Source of the DNA: Oryzisolibacter sp. LB2S
GTDB taxonomy: Bacteria > Pseudomonadota > Gammaproteobacteria > Burkholderiales > Burkholderiaceae_C
Assembly: GCF_040732315.1 (NCBI RefSeq)
Contig: NZ_CP160388.1
Span: 310,001 to 374,000, forward strand
Length of the DNA: 64,000 nt
Reading direction: 5' to 3'
Shown here piece by piece: positions 49,295 to 61,409 of the stretch (within the stretch, counting starts at the first letter, position 1; the number at the start of each line of letters is the position of its first letter). Position numbers and translations under genes: made by a program. A model generated the notes under the pieces. That model worked only from the letters and a program-made list of their open reading frames with translations. It was not told the origin of the DNA and searched no databases.

Positions 49295-50731
49295 TCAGGA
49301 GCGCGATGCCTGCTTCGTGTCCGTCCATCCGCCGCCGAGCACCTTGTACAGCGATACCTGGTTCTGCAGTTGCTGCAGGCGCACTTGCACGAGCGCCTGC
49401 TCGGTTGCATACAGCGAGCGCTGTGCGTCCAGCAGATCGAGGTAGCTGGCCACGCCATTGCGATAGCGCAGATCCGACAGTTGCAGTCGCTTCGCATCGG
49501 CCTGCGTCTGGGCGCGCTGGGCGTCGATCTGCGCCTGCAAGGTGGCCTGCCCGGCCAGCGCGTCCGACACTTCGCGGAATGCGGTCTGGATCGACTTTTC
49601 GTACTGTGCGACGGCGATTTCGCGGCCGGCGCGCGCCGATTCGAGGCCGGCCTGATTGCGTCCGGCGTCGAAGATGGGCAGGGCGAGCTGCGGCGCCAGC
49701 GAAAAGGCCCAGCTGCCGCTCTTGAACAAGCCCGACAGCTCGTTGCTGACCGTCCCCACGGAGGCGGTCAGCGCGATGCGGGGGAAGAACGCGGCACGGG
49801 CCGCGCCGATGTTGGCGTTGGCGGCAATCAGCTGCTGTTCGGCCTGGCGTATGTCCGGGCGGCGCTGCAGCAGATCCGAAGGCAGGCCCGCGGGAAGCGA
49901 CTGCATGGGCGCCGCATCGTCGAGCCGCAGCCCCGACAGGCTGGCACGTATGTCCTCGGGCAGGGGCTGGCCGACCAGCAGGGCGAGCGCGTTTTCATCG
50001 AGCAGGCGCTGGCGTTGCTGTTGCGCGTAGGTGGCGCGTGCGGCCTGCGCCAGGCTTTCGGCCTGATGGCTGTCCAGCTCGGAGCTCACGCCGTTGTCCA
50101 GGCGCAGGCGCGTCAGCCTGACGGATTCTTCACGCGTCTGCAGCGTGCGCCGCGAGATGTCCAGCAGTTCCTCGTCTGCCATGAGCGTGAGCCAGCCCGA
50201 TGCGACCGCCGCCACCAGACTGATCTGCGCCGACTTGCGCGCCTCGTCCGTGGCGAGGTACTGCGCAAGCGCCTGCTCCTTGAGTGCCCCGATGCGTCCG
50301 AAGAAGTCGATCTCCCAGGCGGAAACCCCCAACCCCACCTGGAAGTTGTTGCCGTAGTGGCCCTGTGTGTCGGGCTGGCGCGTGCCGCTCGCGATGGCGT
50401 TCACCGTCGGGTACTGGCCGGCGCGCTGGATCTGAAACTGTGCGCGCGCCTGCTCCACGTTGAGCATGGCGACGCGCAGATCGCGGTTGTTGCCCAATGC
50501 GATGCCGATGAGCCGCTGCAGCCGCTGGTCGGTGAAGTAGTCGCGCCAGTCGATATCGGCGGCCGCAACGGCATTCGCCGAAGGGGCCTCGCTGCCGGCC
50601 AGCGCAAACTTTTCGGGTACCGGTGCCTGCGGACGTTCGTACTTCGGGATGAAGCTGCAGCCGGCCAGCAAGGCGGAGATCACCAGTGGTGAGAGCGTGT
50701 GGCGCGCCCCGTTGAGTGTGTGCATAAGCAT
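49295..50731 (-). CDS. RND efflux outer-membrane channel (NodT/OprM family lipoprotein)
   Basis: TolC-like outer-membrane factor. A lipoprotein signal peptide ends in LLAGC, followed by two OEP repeats with long Ala/Gln/Arg-rich helices (VSAWEIDFFGRIGALKEQAL, typical of the family). 478 residues from ATG 50731, which has AGGA upstream; a GTG at 50758 overlaps the pump gene and is less likely. Third gene of the adaptor-pump-channel operon. Confidence 0.93.
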   Translation of the reverse strand: MLMHTLNGARHTLSPLVISALLAGCSFIPKYERPQAPVPEKFALAGSEAPSANAVAAADIDWRDYFTDQRLQRLIGIALGNNRDLRVAMLNVEQARAQFQIQRAGQYPTVNAIASGTRQPDTQGHYGNNFQVGLGVSAWEIDFFGRIGALKEQALAQYLATDEARKSAQISLVAAVASGWLTLMADEELLDISRRTLQTREESVRLTRLRLDNGVSSELDSHQAESLAQAARATYAQQQRQRLLDENALALLVGQPLPEDIRASLSGLRLDDAAPMQSLPAGLPSDLLQRRPDIRQAEQQLIAANANIGAARAAFFPRIALTASVGTVSNELSGLFKSGSWAFSLAPQLALPIFDAGRNQAGLESARAGREIAVAQYEKSIQTAFREVSDALAGQATLQAQIDAQRAQTQADAKRLQLSDLRYRNGVASYLDLLDAQRSLYATEQALVQVRLQQLQNQVSLYKVLGGGWTDTKQASRS

Positions 50732-50754
50732 GTTGTGTGGTCCTGCGAATCTGA

Positions 50755-53700
50755 TCACGCGGTATGGTCGCCGTGGTGCACCATCGCGTGCTTGGCGTCA
50801 TGCTCGCGCTGGCGCTGGCTGCCCTTGAAGAAGCTGCGCACCAACACAAAGAACACCGGCACAAAGATGACGGCCAGTACTGTGCCCGAGATCATGCCGC
50901 CGATCACGCCGGTGCCGATGGCGCGTTGGCTGGCGGAGCTTGCGCCCGTTGCCAGGTACAGCGGAATGACGCCCAGGGTGAAGGCCAGCGAGGTCATGAC
51001 GATGGGGCGGAAGCGCAGATGTGCCGCCTCCAGTGCCGCCTCGACGATGCCCTTGCCGGAGGCCTGCAGGTCCTTGGCAAACTCGATGATCAGGATGGCG
51101 TTCTTGGCCGACAGCCCAATGATGGTGACCAGACCGATCTGGAAGTACACATCGTTGGAGAGGCCTCGGCCCAGTGTCGCCAGCAGCACGCCGAGCACCC
51201 CGAGTGGCACCACCAGCAGCACCGAGAACGGGATCGACCAGCTCTCATACAGGGCCGCCAGGCTCAGAAACACGGCCAGCAGTGAGAACGCGTACAGCAC
51301 CATGGCCTGGGAGCCGGCGAGCTTTTCCTCGCGCGACTGCCCCGTCCATTCGAAGCCAAATCCTTCGGGAAGCTGCGCGGCCAGGCGTTCCATCTCCTGC
51401 ATGGCGTCACCGGTGCTGTAACCCGGCGCGGCTCCGCCCGCAATCTTCATTGCGGGGTAGCCGTTGTAGCGCACGGTCTGCATGGCGCCCGTGATCCAGC
51501 GAGTGGAGGCGAATGTGGAGAGCGGGATCACCTGCCCCTTGTTGTTGAGGATGGGCAGGTCCAGCACATCCTCGGGCTGCATGCGGGCCGTCGCATCGGC
51601 CTGGACCACCACGCGTTGCAGGCGCCCCTGGTTCGGAAAGTCGTTCACATAGGACGAGCCCATGGCCGTGGACAGGGCGCTGCTGATGCTGTCGAACGAC
51701 ACGCCCAGGGCGTTGGCCTTGTCACGGTCAATGTCGATGGTCATCTGCGGTGCGTCTTCCATGCCGTCGGGGCGAACCTGCGTCAGGACCTTGCTTTGGG
51801 CAGCCATGCCCAGCAGCTGGTTGCGTGCGGCCAGCAGCGCATCGTGACCCTTGGCGCCGCGGTCCTGCAGCCGGAACGTGAAGCCCGTGGCCGTGCCCAG
51901 TTCGGGGATGGGTGGTGGGCTCAGCGCGAAGATGAACGCGTCGCGATAGCCGGAGAGCGCGCCCATGAAGCGGCCCGCGATCGCGTCGGCCGAATGCTCG
52001 ACGCCGGGCCGCTCGCTCCAGTTCTTCAGGGGTATGAACGAAATACCCGCGTTCTGACCTTGTCCGGAGAACGAGAATCCCGCCACCGTGATGATGTCCT
52101 TCACCTCGGGTTGCGCCATCGCAAACTCCTCCACTGCAGTCAGCGCGGCGCGTGTGCGCTCCAGCGATGCGCCCGGAGGCAGTTGCACGTTGGCGATCAG
52201 GTAGCCCTGGTCCTCATTGGGCAGGAACGAAGTCGGAAGCCGCATGTACACGATGCCGACGGCGCCGATCAGGGCGGCGTAGATGACCATCATCCGACCG
52301 CCGCGACGCAGCATGCGCGACATGCCGGCCTCGTACCCACGCGTGGTGTTCTTGAACATCCGGTTGAACCAGCCGAAGAAGCCCTTCTTCTCATGGTGAT
52401 CTTCGGACACGGGCTTGAGCAGTGTGCCGCAAAGCGCTGGCGTCAGCGATAGCGCGAGGAATGCCGAGAACGCGATCGACGTGGCCATGGTGGCCGCAAA
52501 CTGGCGGTAGATGTTGCCCGTGGATCCGGCAAAGAAGGCCAGTGGCACGAAGACCGAGATCAGCACCACCGTGATGCCGACGATGGCGCCCGAGATCTGG
52601 CTCATGGCCTTTCGCGTGGCCTCGAGCGGCGGCAGTCCCTCCTCGCTCATGATGCGCTCCACGTTCTCCACCACCACGATCGCGTCGTCAACCACAATGC
52701 CGATGACCAGCACCATGCCGAACATGGTCAACACATTGATGGAGAAGCCCATGGCCAGCAAGGCGCCGAAAGTGCCCAGCAGGGCGACGGGAACGACGAT
52801 GGTGGGGATGATGGTGTAGCGGAAGTTCTGCAGGAACAGAAACATCACCAGAAACACCAGCACGACCGCTTCCAGCAAGGTATGCACCACCTTCTCGATG
52901 GAGACGGCGACGAAGGTAGAGGTGTCGTAGGGAATGGAATACTTGACGCCCTGCGGGAAGAACGGGCGCAGCTGTTCCAGCTTGGCCTTGACGGCCTTGG
53001 CCGTGGCCAACGCGTTCGCCTTGGGCGTGAGCTGCACGCCCATGCCGACGGCCGGCGCACCGTTGAGCCGGGCGCTGGTTGCATAGCTTTGGGACCCGAG
53101 CTCGATACGCGCGACATCCTTCAGGCGAACGGTCGAGCCGTCGGTGTTGGCGCGCAGGACCACGTTGCCGAACTGCTCGGTGGTCGACAGCTGCCCCTGA
53201 ACGACGATAGTGGCGGCCATGGTCTGGCCCGGCGTGCTGGGCAGATCGCCGAGGTTGCCGGCCGACACCTGCAGGTTCTGTGCACGAATGGCGGCGTTCA
53301 CCTGATCGAGCGACAGGTTGAAACCCTTGAGCTTCGCGGGGTCGACCCAGACGCGCATTGCGCGCTCGGCGCCGAACTGGGTCACCGCGCCGACGCCGGG
53401 CAGGCGCTGCAGTTCCGGTGTGACGTTGCGTGCCGCGTAGTCATTGAGCGCCTCGATGTCGACATCCGGGTTGTCGGATGTGAGCAGCGTCATCAGCAGG
53501 AAGTTGGAGCGTGACTTCTCCACGCGCACCCCCTGTTGCGTGACGGCCGACGGCAGGCGTGGCGTGGCGCGCGACAGGCGGTTCTGTACGTCCACCTGCG
53601 CCAGATCGTCGTTGGTACCCGGCTCGAAGCTCAGCACGATGGAGCCGGTGCCATTGGCCTGGCTGGTGGTTTCCATGTATGCCAGGCCCGTTGCACCGTT

Positions 53701-53907
53701 CATTTCGCGCTCGATGACGGACAGCACGCTGTCTTCCAGCGTCTGGGCGGTTGCACCGGGGTAGGTCACCGAAACCTGAATCGTCGGCGGTGCCACGGTG
53801 GGGTACTGCGCAATAGGCAGTTGGGTGATCGACACTGCGCCGATCACCATGATGAAGATGGCGATCACCCACGCGAAGATGGGGCGTTCAATGAAAAACT
53901 TGGCCAT
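50755..53907 (-). CDS. RND multidrug efflux pump, HAE1 (AcrB/MexB) family
   Basis: Inner-membrane drug/proton antiporter. 1050 residues with twelve expected helices and two large periplasmic loops. The proton relay is present: paired Asp in GIVVDDAIVVVENVERIM and Lys in GLSAKNAILIIEFAKDL. FFIERPIFAWVIAIFIMV-like start typical of AcrB. It lies 18 bases after the adaptor gene. Drug range is unknown, though broad specificity is normal for the family. Confidence 0.96.
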   Translation of the reverse strand: MAKFFIERPIFAWVIAIFIMVIGAVSITQLPIAQYPTVAPPTIQVSVTYPGATAQTLEDSVLSVIEREMNGATGLAYMETTSQANGTGSIVLSFEPGTNDDLAQVDVQNRLSRATPRLPSAVTQQGVRVEKSRSNFLLMTLLTSDNPDVDIEALNDYAARNVTPELQRLPGVGAVTQFGAERAMRVWVDPAKLKGFNLSLDQVNAAIRAQNLQVSAGNLGDLPSTPGQTMAATIVVQGQLSTTEQFGNVVLRANTDGSTVRLKDVARIELGSQSYATSARLNGAPAVGMGVQLTPKANALATAKAVKAKLEQLRPFFPQGVKYSIPYDTSTFVAVSIEKVVHTLLEAVVLVFLVMFLFLQNFRYTIIPTIVVPVALLGTFGALLAMGFSINVLTMFGMVLVIGIVVDDAIVVVENVERIMSEEGLPPLEATRKAMSQISGAIVGITVVLISVFVPLAFFAGSTGNIYRQFAATMATSIAFSAFLALSLTPALCGTLLKPVSEDHHEKKGFFGWFNRMFKNTTRGYEAGMSRMLRRGGRMMVIYAALIGAVGIVYMRLPTSFLPNEDQGYLIANVQLPPGASLERTRAALTAVEEFAMAQPEVKDIITVAGFSFSGQGQNAGISFIPLKNWSERPGVEHSADAIAGRFMGALSGYRDAFIFALSPPPIPELGTATGFTFRLQDRGAKGHDALLAARNQLLGMAAQSKVLTQVRPDGMEDAPQMTIDIDRDKANALGVSFDSISSALSTAMGSSYVNDFPNQGRLQRVVVQADATARMQPEDVLDLPILNNKGQVIPLSTFASTRWITGAMQTVRYNGYPAMKIAGGAAPGYSTGDAMQEMERLAAQLPEGFGFEWTGQSREEKLAGSQAMVLYAFSLLAVFLSLAALYESWSIPFSVLLVVPLGVLGVLLATLGRGLSNDVYFQIGLVTIIGLSAKNAILIIEFAKDLQASGKGIVEAALEAAHLRFRPIVMTSLAFTLGVIPLYLATGASSASQRAIGTGVIGGMISGTVLAVIFVPVFFVLVRSFFKGSQRQREHDAKHAMVHHGDHTA

Positions 53908-53925
53908 GTGCCGCGCTCCTGATCC

Positions 53926-55170
53926 TTAAGACTTTGCAGCGGAGGCCGGGACAGACGGTTGCGCCGGCTTGGCGGCGCCGCCGCCCTGCCAGGGCACGGG
54001 CTTCACGACGATGGGTGTGCCGGGTTTGCCGCGAGGCAGCTTCTGGAAGCCATCGACCATGACCTGGTCGCCGGATTGCAGTCCCTCGAGCACCACCCAG
54101 TTCGAGCCCTGGGCCGGTCCGAGCTTGACGGTGCGTGGGCTGACCTGGTTGTCTGCGTTCACGACCATCACGGTATCCGCCCTGGCCGATCGGGTGACGG
54201 CTTGCTGCGGCAGCAAGATGGCGTTGTCCACCTGCGCCTGTTCCAGGCGAACGCGTACGTACAGGCCTGGCAGCAGGGCGAAATCGCGGTTGGGGATCTC
54301 TGCGCGCAGCGTCACCTGGCCGCTGGTGGAGTCCACGGTCAGGTCGGTGAACAGCAGGCGGCCGGCCTGCGGGTATACGCTGCCGTCTTCCAGCACCACA
54401 CGCACCTGGGCGGCGCCGGATCCTGCCTGTTTGTACTTGCCGCTCGCGACCGCCGCGCGCAGCTTGAGCGCGTCGGAGGCCGATTGCGTGAAGTTGACAT
54501 ACAGCGGATCGATTTGCTGAATGATGGCCAGCGCGGTGGCGCTGCCTTGACCAACCAGGGCTCCCTCGGTGACGAGTGCCCGGCCAATGCGGCCGGAAAT
54601 CGGAGCGGTCACGGTGGCGTAGCCCAGATTGATGCGCGCCGTGGTGACCGCCGCCTTGGCAGCCGCCACATTGGCGCGCGCCGTCTTCTCTGATGCCACG
54701 GCGTTGTCATATTCCTGCTTGCTGATGGCATTGACGGCCACCAGCGGGCGGTAGCGCTCGACCAGGGCCCGGCTTTGCGCCAGGCTGGCTTCCGCCTGAG
54801 CGACGCTGGCTTCCGCCTGGGCGAGGCTGGCCTGGTAGGGGGCGCTGTCGATCAGGAACAGTTTCTGCCCGGCCTTGACGTCGCTGCCCTCGCCGAACAG
54901 GCGCTTCTGCAGAATGCCGGCGGCGCGTGCCCGGACTTCGGCGATGCGTGATGCTTCCAGGCGGCCAGGCAGTTCGGTTACCAGTCCGATGTCTCCAGCC
55001 TGAACGGTGACGACACCCACTTCGGGCGCCTGAGGGCCCGCACCCGCCGCCGCTGCGTTCTCCTTCTTGCTGCAGGCGCCAAGGGCCAGCGCTCCAGCCA
55101 GGGCCACGGCGATCGCTGTGAAGCGGATTTGCGGCCGCGGGTTGTGGTGATTGTTGTTTGAGAAAGGCAT
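53926..55170 (-). CDS. RND efflux periplasmic adaptor (AcrA/MexA family)
   Basis: Periplasmic lipoprotein adaptor. Lipobox LGAC with Cys33, biotinyl-lipoyl half motif ARAAGILQKRLFGEGSDVKAG, coiled-coil hairpin with SLAQAEASVAQAEASLAQSR, and the matching half ATVTAPISGRIGRALVTEG. 414 residues. First gene of the operon, divergent from the TetR regulator, with an operator-like palindrome between them. Confidence 0.95.
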   Translation of the reverse strand: MPFSNNNHHNPRPQIRFTAIAVALAGALALGACSKKENAAAAGAGPQAPEVGVVTVQAGDIGLVTELPGRLEASRIAEVRARAAGILQKRLFGEGSDVKAGQKLFLIDSAPYQASLAQAEASVAQAEASLAQSRALVERYRPLVAVNAISKQEYDNAVASEKTARANVAAAKAAVTTARINLGYATVTAPISGRIGRALVTEGALVGQGSATALAIIQQIDPLYVNFTQSASDALKLRAAVASGKYKQAGSGAAQVRVVLEDGSVYPQAGRLLFTDLTVDSTSGQVTLRAEIPNRDFALLPGLYVRVRLEQAQVDNAILLPQQAVTRSARADTVMVVNADNQVSPRTVKLGPAQGSNWVVLEGLQSGDQVMVDGFQKLPRGKPGTPIVVKPVPWQGGGAAKPAQPSVPASAAKS

Positions 55171-55280
55171 GGCAGTCCCTTGAAAGACGATATGCGTGAT
55201 TGTCCGAATCGGTGCGCGGACGATGATGGCATCGCCCGGTAAATTCCCTGTGAATACGCGTGTGTGGCTTGCGATTGTAC

Positions 55281-55298
55281 ATACATTCGTGAATGTAT
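55281..55298. promoter_or_regulatory. Candidate AcrR/TtgR-type operator in the divergent promoter region
   Basis: ATACATTC-GT-GAATGTAT is a perfect 8-bp inverted repeat around GT. It overlaps TATAAT (55296-55301), the likely -10 box of the TetR gene. The half site TACATT and its position match operators of AcrR-like repressors. The site lies between the regulator and the adaptor gene. Confidence 0.7.
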
Positions 55299-55352
55299 AA
55301 TTAATGGCGTGCTCGGCTCTGGTGGCGAGCGCATGCAGGAGGTTTGCCGTCT

Positions 55353-55970
55353 ATGGCGCGACGTACCAAGGAAGATGCCGATGCCACGCGCAGCAGTTTG
55401 CTCGACGCTGCCGAGCGCGTGTTCTATGAAAAGGGTGTTGTGCGCGCCTCACTCGGCGAGATCGCCCAGGTTGCGGGTGCGACGCGTGGTGCGATCTACT
55501 GGCACTTCAAGGACAAGGTCGACCTGTTCAATGCAATGATGGATCGCGTATCGCTTCCGTTGGAGGAAGTGTGCGCGGATGATGGGTGCGGGGATGGCGG
55601 TGCCTTGGTTCGCATGCTTGCGATGATCGACCGTGTGGTCGGTGTGGTGACCTGCGATGAGCGCACCCGGCGGGTGTTTGAGATTGCCTTCTATCGTGTC
55701 GAGTATGTGGAGGAGCTCAGGGCCGTGCGCGAGCGGCATCTGGCGGTGCAGGCGCGCTTTCATGCGATTGTGTCCCGTGACCTTGGCCTGGCTGCGAGGG
55801 AGTGCGGCCTGGTGCTGCCCATGGGGGTAGAGGTGGCGGCGGCGGGCTTGCATGCGCTGTTTGATGGCTTGTTGCATCAATGGATACTGCGCGAGGCGCG
55901 CTATGACCTGCGGTTGGTCGTTCGTTCGTCCGTGCTGATCTATCTGCGTGGCCTGGGTTTTCATGTGTAG
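55353..55970 (+). CDS. TetR-family regulator (AcrR/TtgR-like)
   Basis: 205-residue repressor. The N-terminal helix-turn-helix is LGEIAQVAGATRGAIYWHFKDK, the AcrR-type consensus, followed by a ligand-binding domain with RVFEIAFYRVEYVEEL. ATG 55353 follows CAGGAGG. It is divergent from the RND operon and very probably controls it and itself through the palindrome in the shared region. Confidence 0.93.
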   Translation: MARRTKEDADATRSSLLDAAERVFYEKGVVRASLGEIAQVAGATRGAIYWHFKDKVDLFNAMMDRVSLPLEEVCADDGCGDGGALVRMLAMIDRVVGVVTCDERTRRVFEIAFYRVEYVEELRAVRERHLAVQARFHAIVSRDLGLAARECGLVLPMGVEVAAAGLHALFDGLLHQWILREARYDLRLVVRSSVLIYLRGLGFHV

Positions 55971-56037
55971 CGGCGTGCAATAATGCTGCGTTGCGTCCGA
56001 GTCCTGTGGCCCAGTGCGGCGGGGTTCGGTTGTCGTA

Positions 56038-56113
56038 GCGGCTGTAGCTCAGTGGATAGAGTATTGGCCTCCGAAGCCAAGGGTCGTGGGTTCGATCCCC
56101 GCCAGCCGCGCCA
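56038..56113 (+). tRNA. tRNA-Arg (anticodon CCG)
   Basis: 76 bases with encoded CCA. Acceptor stem GCGGCTG / CAGCCGC; anticodon loop CTCCGAA reads CGG codons; T loop GTTCGATCC is standard. First of a tRNA group ahead of tuf copy 2. Confidence 0.97.
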
Positions 56114-56208
56114 GAATGCCGCTTTGCGGGGTGTGTCGACGCGAGAATTGAAAATTCCTCGGTTGCATGCGCGAGAGGTGGAATTTCTGCTAGAATCGCA
56201 AATTCTTC

Positions 56209-56294
56209 GGAGGGGTGCCCGAGTGGCTAAAGGGGGCAGACTGTAAATCTGTTGGCTTACGCCTACACTGGTTCGAATCCAGTCCCCTCCACCA
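56209..56294 (+). tRNA. tRNA-Tyr (anticodon GTA)
   Basis: 86 bases, class II with a long variable arm, encoded CCA. Acceptor GGAGGGG / CCCCTCC; anticodon loop CTGTAAA. Confidence 0.97.
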
Positions 56295-56331
56295 GAATCG
56301 TGAGTCGAGGCGTCGTGTGGCGCCATGCCTT

Positions 56332-56405
56332 GCGGGAGTAGTTCAATGGTAGAACCCTAGCCTTCCAAGCTAATGACGCGGGTTCGATTCCCGTCTCCCG
56401 CTCCA
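56332..56405 (+). tRNA. tRNA-Gly (anticodon TCC)
   Basis: 74 bases, encoded CCA. Acceptor GCGGGAG / CTCCCGC; anticodon loop CTTCCAA. Confidence 0.97.
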
Positions 56406-56439
56406 TGGTTCCGGGTTGTTGAGTTTGTGTTTTTTGATT

Positions 56440-56514
<75 letters not shown>

Positions 56515-56586
56515 TATTCAATGGTGCAAGCCCGGGTGGCTGCATCAGTTTTGTCGTGTAGTTGTAGTTTTTTCGGAGTCGAAAAG

Positions 56587-57777
<1,191 letters not shown>

Positions 57778-57786
57778 TCAAAGCAA

Positions 57787-57862
57787 AGGGGTATAGCTCA
57801 ATTGGCAGAGCGTCGGTCTCCAAAACCGAAGGTTGTAGGTTCGATTCCTACTGCCCCTGCCA
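57787..57862 (+). tRNA. tRNA-Trp (anticodon CCA)
   Basis: 76 bases, encoded CCA. Acceptor AGGGGTA / TGCCCCT; anticodon loop CTCCAAA. It lies between tuf copy 2 and secE, as in many Proteobacteria. Confidence 0.97.
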
Positions 57863-57950
57863 CCTGAATCGGTGGTGAACAAGCCCGCCACGATCTGGCG
57901 GGCTTCGGCGTCTTGTAAGGCGCCTGACCAAGAGCACGGAAATCTCATCT

Positions 57951-58334
57951 ATGGCCACTTCCCAGGTTGAAACGGTCACCGGTGGTGCGGACAAGGCAAA
58001 GTTGTTCGCTGCGGTGGTTGTCGTTGTCGCTGCTGTCGCTGGGTTCTATGCCCTGAGCAAGCATGGTCCCCTGGTTCAGTGGGGTGCACTCCTGCTGGGT
58101 TTGGTGTTGGCCGTTGCGCTCGTCTTGGTTTCTGAGTATGGCCGTCAATTCATTGGTTTTTCGCGTGACGCCTCTCGTGAGGTGAAGAAGGTCGTCTGGC
58201 CTACGCGCAAGGAATCGCTGCAGATGACGGGCTATGTGTTTGCGTTCGTCGTTCTCATGGCGCTTTTCCTATGGTTCACCGACAAGACCTTGGAATGGGT
58301 GCTCTACGACTTGATCTTGGGATGGAAGAAGTAA
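57951..58334 (+). CDS. secE: Preprotein translocase subunit SecE
   Basis: Essential clamp subunit of the SecYEG channel. 127 residues with three hydrophobic segments, as in enterobacterial SecE; the conserved amphipathic helix and hinge [20 protein letters not shown] precede the last helix. It overlaps nusG by one base. Confidence 0.96.
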   Translation: MATSQVETVTGGADKAKLFAAVVVVVAAVAGFYALSKHGPLVQWGALLLGLVLAVALVLVSEYGRQFIGFSRDASREVKKVVWPTRKESLQMTGYVFAFVVLMALFLWFTDKTLEWVLYDLILGWKK

Positions 58335-58924
58335 TGGTGGATGCCGCTCAAGCTGGAGGTGTTCAGTCTTCCGTGGATGCCGCGGTGAACCCCGATCTTC
58401 GCTGGTACATCGTGCACGCCTATTCCGGCATGGAAAAGGCGGTCGAGCGCAACATCCAGGAGCGCATCTCGCGCGCGGGGATGCAGCAGAAGTTCGGTCG
58501 CATCCTCGTTCCCACCGAAGAGGTCGTGGAGATGAAGAACGGCCAGCGCAAGACGACGGAACGTCGTCTGTTCCCTGGCTATGTGTTCGTCGAAATGGTG
58601 ATGGATGACGACACCTGGCACCTCGTGAAGCACACCAGCAAGGTGACGGGGTTCGTCGGTGGCGCAAAGAACCGGCCGGCGCCCATCTCCGAGGACGAGG
58701 TTCAGAAGATCGTCAGTCAGATGCAGCAGGGCACGGACCGGCCGCGTCACAAGATCGAGTTCATGGTCGGCGAGCTCGTGCGCGTCAAGGAAGGCCCCTT
58801 TACCGACTTCAATGGAACGGTGGAGGAGGTCAATTACGAGAAGAACCGCCTGCGCGTCTCGGTCATGATCTTCGGGCGCTCCACGCCTGTGGAACTGGAG
58901 TTCGCCCAGGTCGAAAAGACATAG
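58334..58924 (+). CDS. nusG: Transcription termination/antitermination factor NusG
   Basis: RNA polymerase-binding elongation factor linking to Rho and S10. 196 residues: NGN domain [20 protein letters not shown], and C-terminal KOW domain [23 protein letters not shown] 58334 overlaps the secE stop (TAATG); ATG 58322 is also in frame and would add four residues. Confidence 0.97.
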   Translation: MVDAAQAGGVQSSVDAAVNPDLRWYIVHAYSGMEKAVERNIQERISRAGMQQKFGRILVPTEEVVEMKNGQRKTTERRLFPGYVFVEMVMDDDTWHLVKHTSKVTGFVGGAKNRPAPISEDEVQKIVSQMQQGTDRPRHKIEFMVGELVRVKEGPFTDFNGTVEEVNYEKNRLRVSVMIFGRSTPVELEFAQVEKT

Positions 58925-59089
58925 ATCTACAGACATGGGTCTTCGTGTTCCGCGTCGTTCCAACTGGGCGCGGCACATCGGAGATCTTGTGAATCGCGCT
59001 TTCTGACTCGGCGCGAAGCAATGAAAACGAGTCGATAACCCCCGGGGAGCCTGTCTGACGTCAGGCGATATCACCCGCAAGGAGCAATC

Positions 59090-59521
59090 ATGGCGAAGAA
59101 AATCGTCGGCTTCATCAAGCTGCAAGTGCCAGCTGGTAAGGCCAATCCATCCCCCCCGATCGGCCCTGCGCTCGGTCAGCGTGGCCTCAACATCATGGAG
59201 TTCTGCAAGGCATTCAATGCGCAGACCCAGGGTGTCGAGCCGGGTCTGCCGCTGCCCGTGGTGATCACGGCATTTGCCGACAAGAGCTTTACCTTCATCA
59301 TCAAGACGCCGCCCGCAACGGTGCTGATCAAGAAGGCCATCAAGCTGGACAAGGGCTCCTCCAACGCCAAGTCCACCAAGGTGGGCAAGATCACGCGCGA
59401 GCAGCTCGAAGAGATCGCCAAGACCAAACTCAAGGACATGAATGCAGCCGACGTGAACGCCGCCGTGCGCACGCTGGCAGGCTCTGCCCGTTCCATGGGC
59501 GTGACGGTGGAGGGTCTCTGA
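59090..59521 (+). CDS. rplK: 50S ribosomal protein L11
   Basis: GTPase-centre protein. 143 residues with [20 protein letters not shown] and the signature region [14 protein letters not shown] at the end. AAGGAG before the ATG. One base before rplA. The 165-base gap behind nusG probably holds its promoter or an L1-binding leader, but I see no clear box. Confidence 0.99.
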   Translation: MAKKIVGFIKLQVPAGKANPSPPIGPALGQRGLNIMEFCKAFNAQTQGVEPGLPLPVVITAFADKSFTFIIKTPPATVLIKKAIKLDKGSSNAKSTKVGKITREQLEEIAKTKLKDMNAADVNAAVRTLAGSARSMGVTVEGL

Positions 59522-59522
59522 A

Positions 59523-60218
<696 letters not shown>

Positions 60219-60453
60219 TTGCGATGAATCTTGAAGTGCCCGCGAGGGTGCTTCGGTGGTGGGCCGGTGCGGCATGCCGCATCGGGCCATCCGAGACCGT
60301 TGGTGTGCAAGTCGGTTGCACTTAAACCCAAGGGGCCAACGCAGATGGCGATCCCGCTGCAGATGGATTTTTTCCCGAAACAGTTGGTCGCTGCAAACCC
60401 CAAGAGCGCGCATGGCTGGATTCGTCCGAAATGCGCATATGAAGGAGTAGACC
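60219..60453 (+). promoter_or_regulatory. rplA-rplJ intergenic leader, candidate L10 autoregulatory region
   Basis: 235 bases without a gene. A strong hairpin around GTGCGGCATGCCGCAT (about 60262-60287) is visible. In other bacteria L10-L12 binds this leader to repress rplJL. The structure needed for that binding was not reconstructed, so the role rests on position. Confidence 0.45.
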
Positions 60454-60960
60454 TTGAGTCTTAATCGCAGTGAGAAAGAAGCGGTCATCAATGAAGTGAC
60501 CAGCCTCGCCGCTAAAGCTCAAACGCTCGTGATCGCGGAATACCGTGGCATCACGGTCGCCGACATGACCAAACTGCGCGTCGATGCACGCAGCAAGGGT
60601 GTGTCCCTGAGTGTTCTGAAGAACACTCTGGCACGCCGTGCTGTGGCTGGCAGCCAGTTTGACGTGGTGGCCGACCAGATGACCGGTCCCCTGATCTATG
60701 GCTTCTCCGAAGACGCTGTGGCCGCCGCCAAGGTGGTGGCCGATTTCGCGAAGACCAACGACAAGTTGGTCATTCGCGGTGGCGCCTTCGCGGGCAAGGC
60801 CCTGGACGTGAACGGCGTGAAGCAACTGGCCAACATCCCTTCCAAGGAAGTGCTGCTGGCTCAGCTGTGTGGCTTGCTGAAGTCGCCCATCTCCCGCACC
60901 GCCGTGGTGCTGGGTGCCCTGGCGGCCAAAAAAGGCGAAGGCGAGGCTGTTGCCGCCTGA
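60454..60960 (+). CDS. rplJ: 50S ribosomal protein L10
   Basis: Stalk base protein that binds L12 dimers. 168 residues, [20 protein letters not shown] and the conserved [14 protein letters not shown]. It appears to use TTG 60454 as start: GAAGGAG ends seven bases upstream, and no ATG or GTG occurs at the conserved N-terminus. The weak start may keep its level low against L12. Confidence 0.97.
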   Translation: MSLNRSEKEAVINEVTSLAAKAQTLVIAEYRGITVADMTKLRVDARSKGVSLSVLKNTLARRAVAGSQFDVVADQMTGPLIYGFSEDAVAAAKVVADFAKTNDKLVIRGGAFAGKALDVNGVKQLANIPSKEVLLAQLCGLLKSPISRTAVVLGALAAKKGEGEAVAA

Positions 60961-61011
60961 TGCGTGCACAGCATTTGCAACCCTCTGAAAACCAATTGTT
61001 AGGAAATCAAA

Positions 61012-61392
61012 ATGGCATTCGATAAAGACGCATTTCTGACGGCTCTGGACAGCATGACCGTCATGGAACTCAATGACCTGGTCAAGGCCATTGAAGAGAA
61101 GTTTGGTGTGAGCGCTGCCGCCATGGCCGCTCCCGCTGCCGGCGGCGCTGCCGGCGGTGGTGCTGCCGCTGCCGAGGAAAAGACCGAGTTCAACGTGGTC
61201 CTGACCGACGCCGGCGCCAACAAGGTTGCGGTCATCAAGGCCGTGCGCGAAATCACCGGCCTGGGCCTGAAGGAAGCCAAGGACCTGGTGGACGGCGCCC
61301 CCAAGAACGTCAAGGAAGGCGTTGCCAAGGCCGACGCCGAAGCCGCCGTCAAGAAGCTGGTGGATGCCGGCGCAAAGGCCGAACTCAAGTAA
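61012..61392 (+). CDS. rplL: 50S ribosomal protein L7/L12
   Basis: Multicopy stalk protein that recruits translation factors. 126 residues: N-terminal dimerisation helix, Ala/Gly hinge [18 protein letters not shown] and the C-terminal domain ending [20 protein letters not shown] precedes the ATG. Confidence 0.99.
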   Translation: MAFDKDAFLTALDSMTVMELNDLVKAIEEKFGVSAAAMAAPAAGGAAGGGAAAAEEKTEFNVVLTDAGANKVAVIKAVREITGLGLKEAKDLVDGAPKNVKEGVAKADAEAAVKKLVDAGAKAELK

Positions 61393-61409
61393 TTGGGTTT
61401 GTCTGCCCG

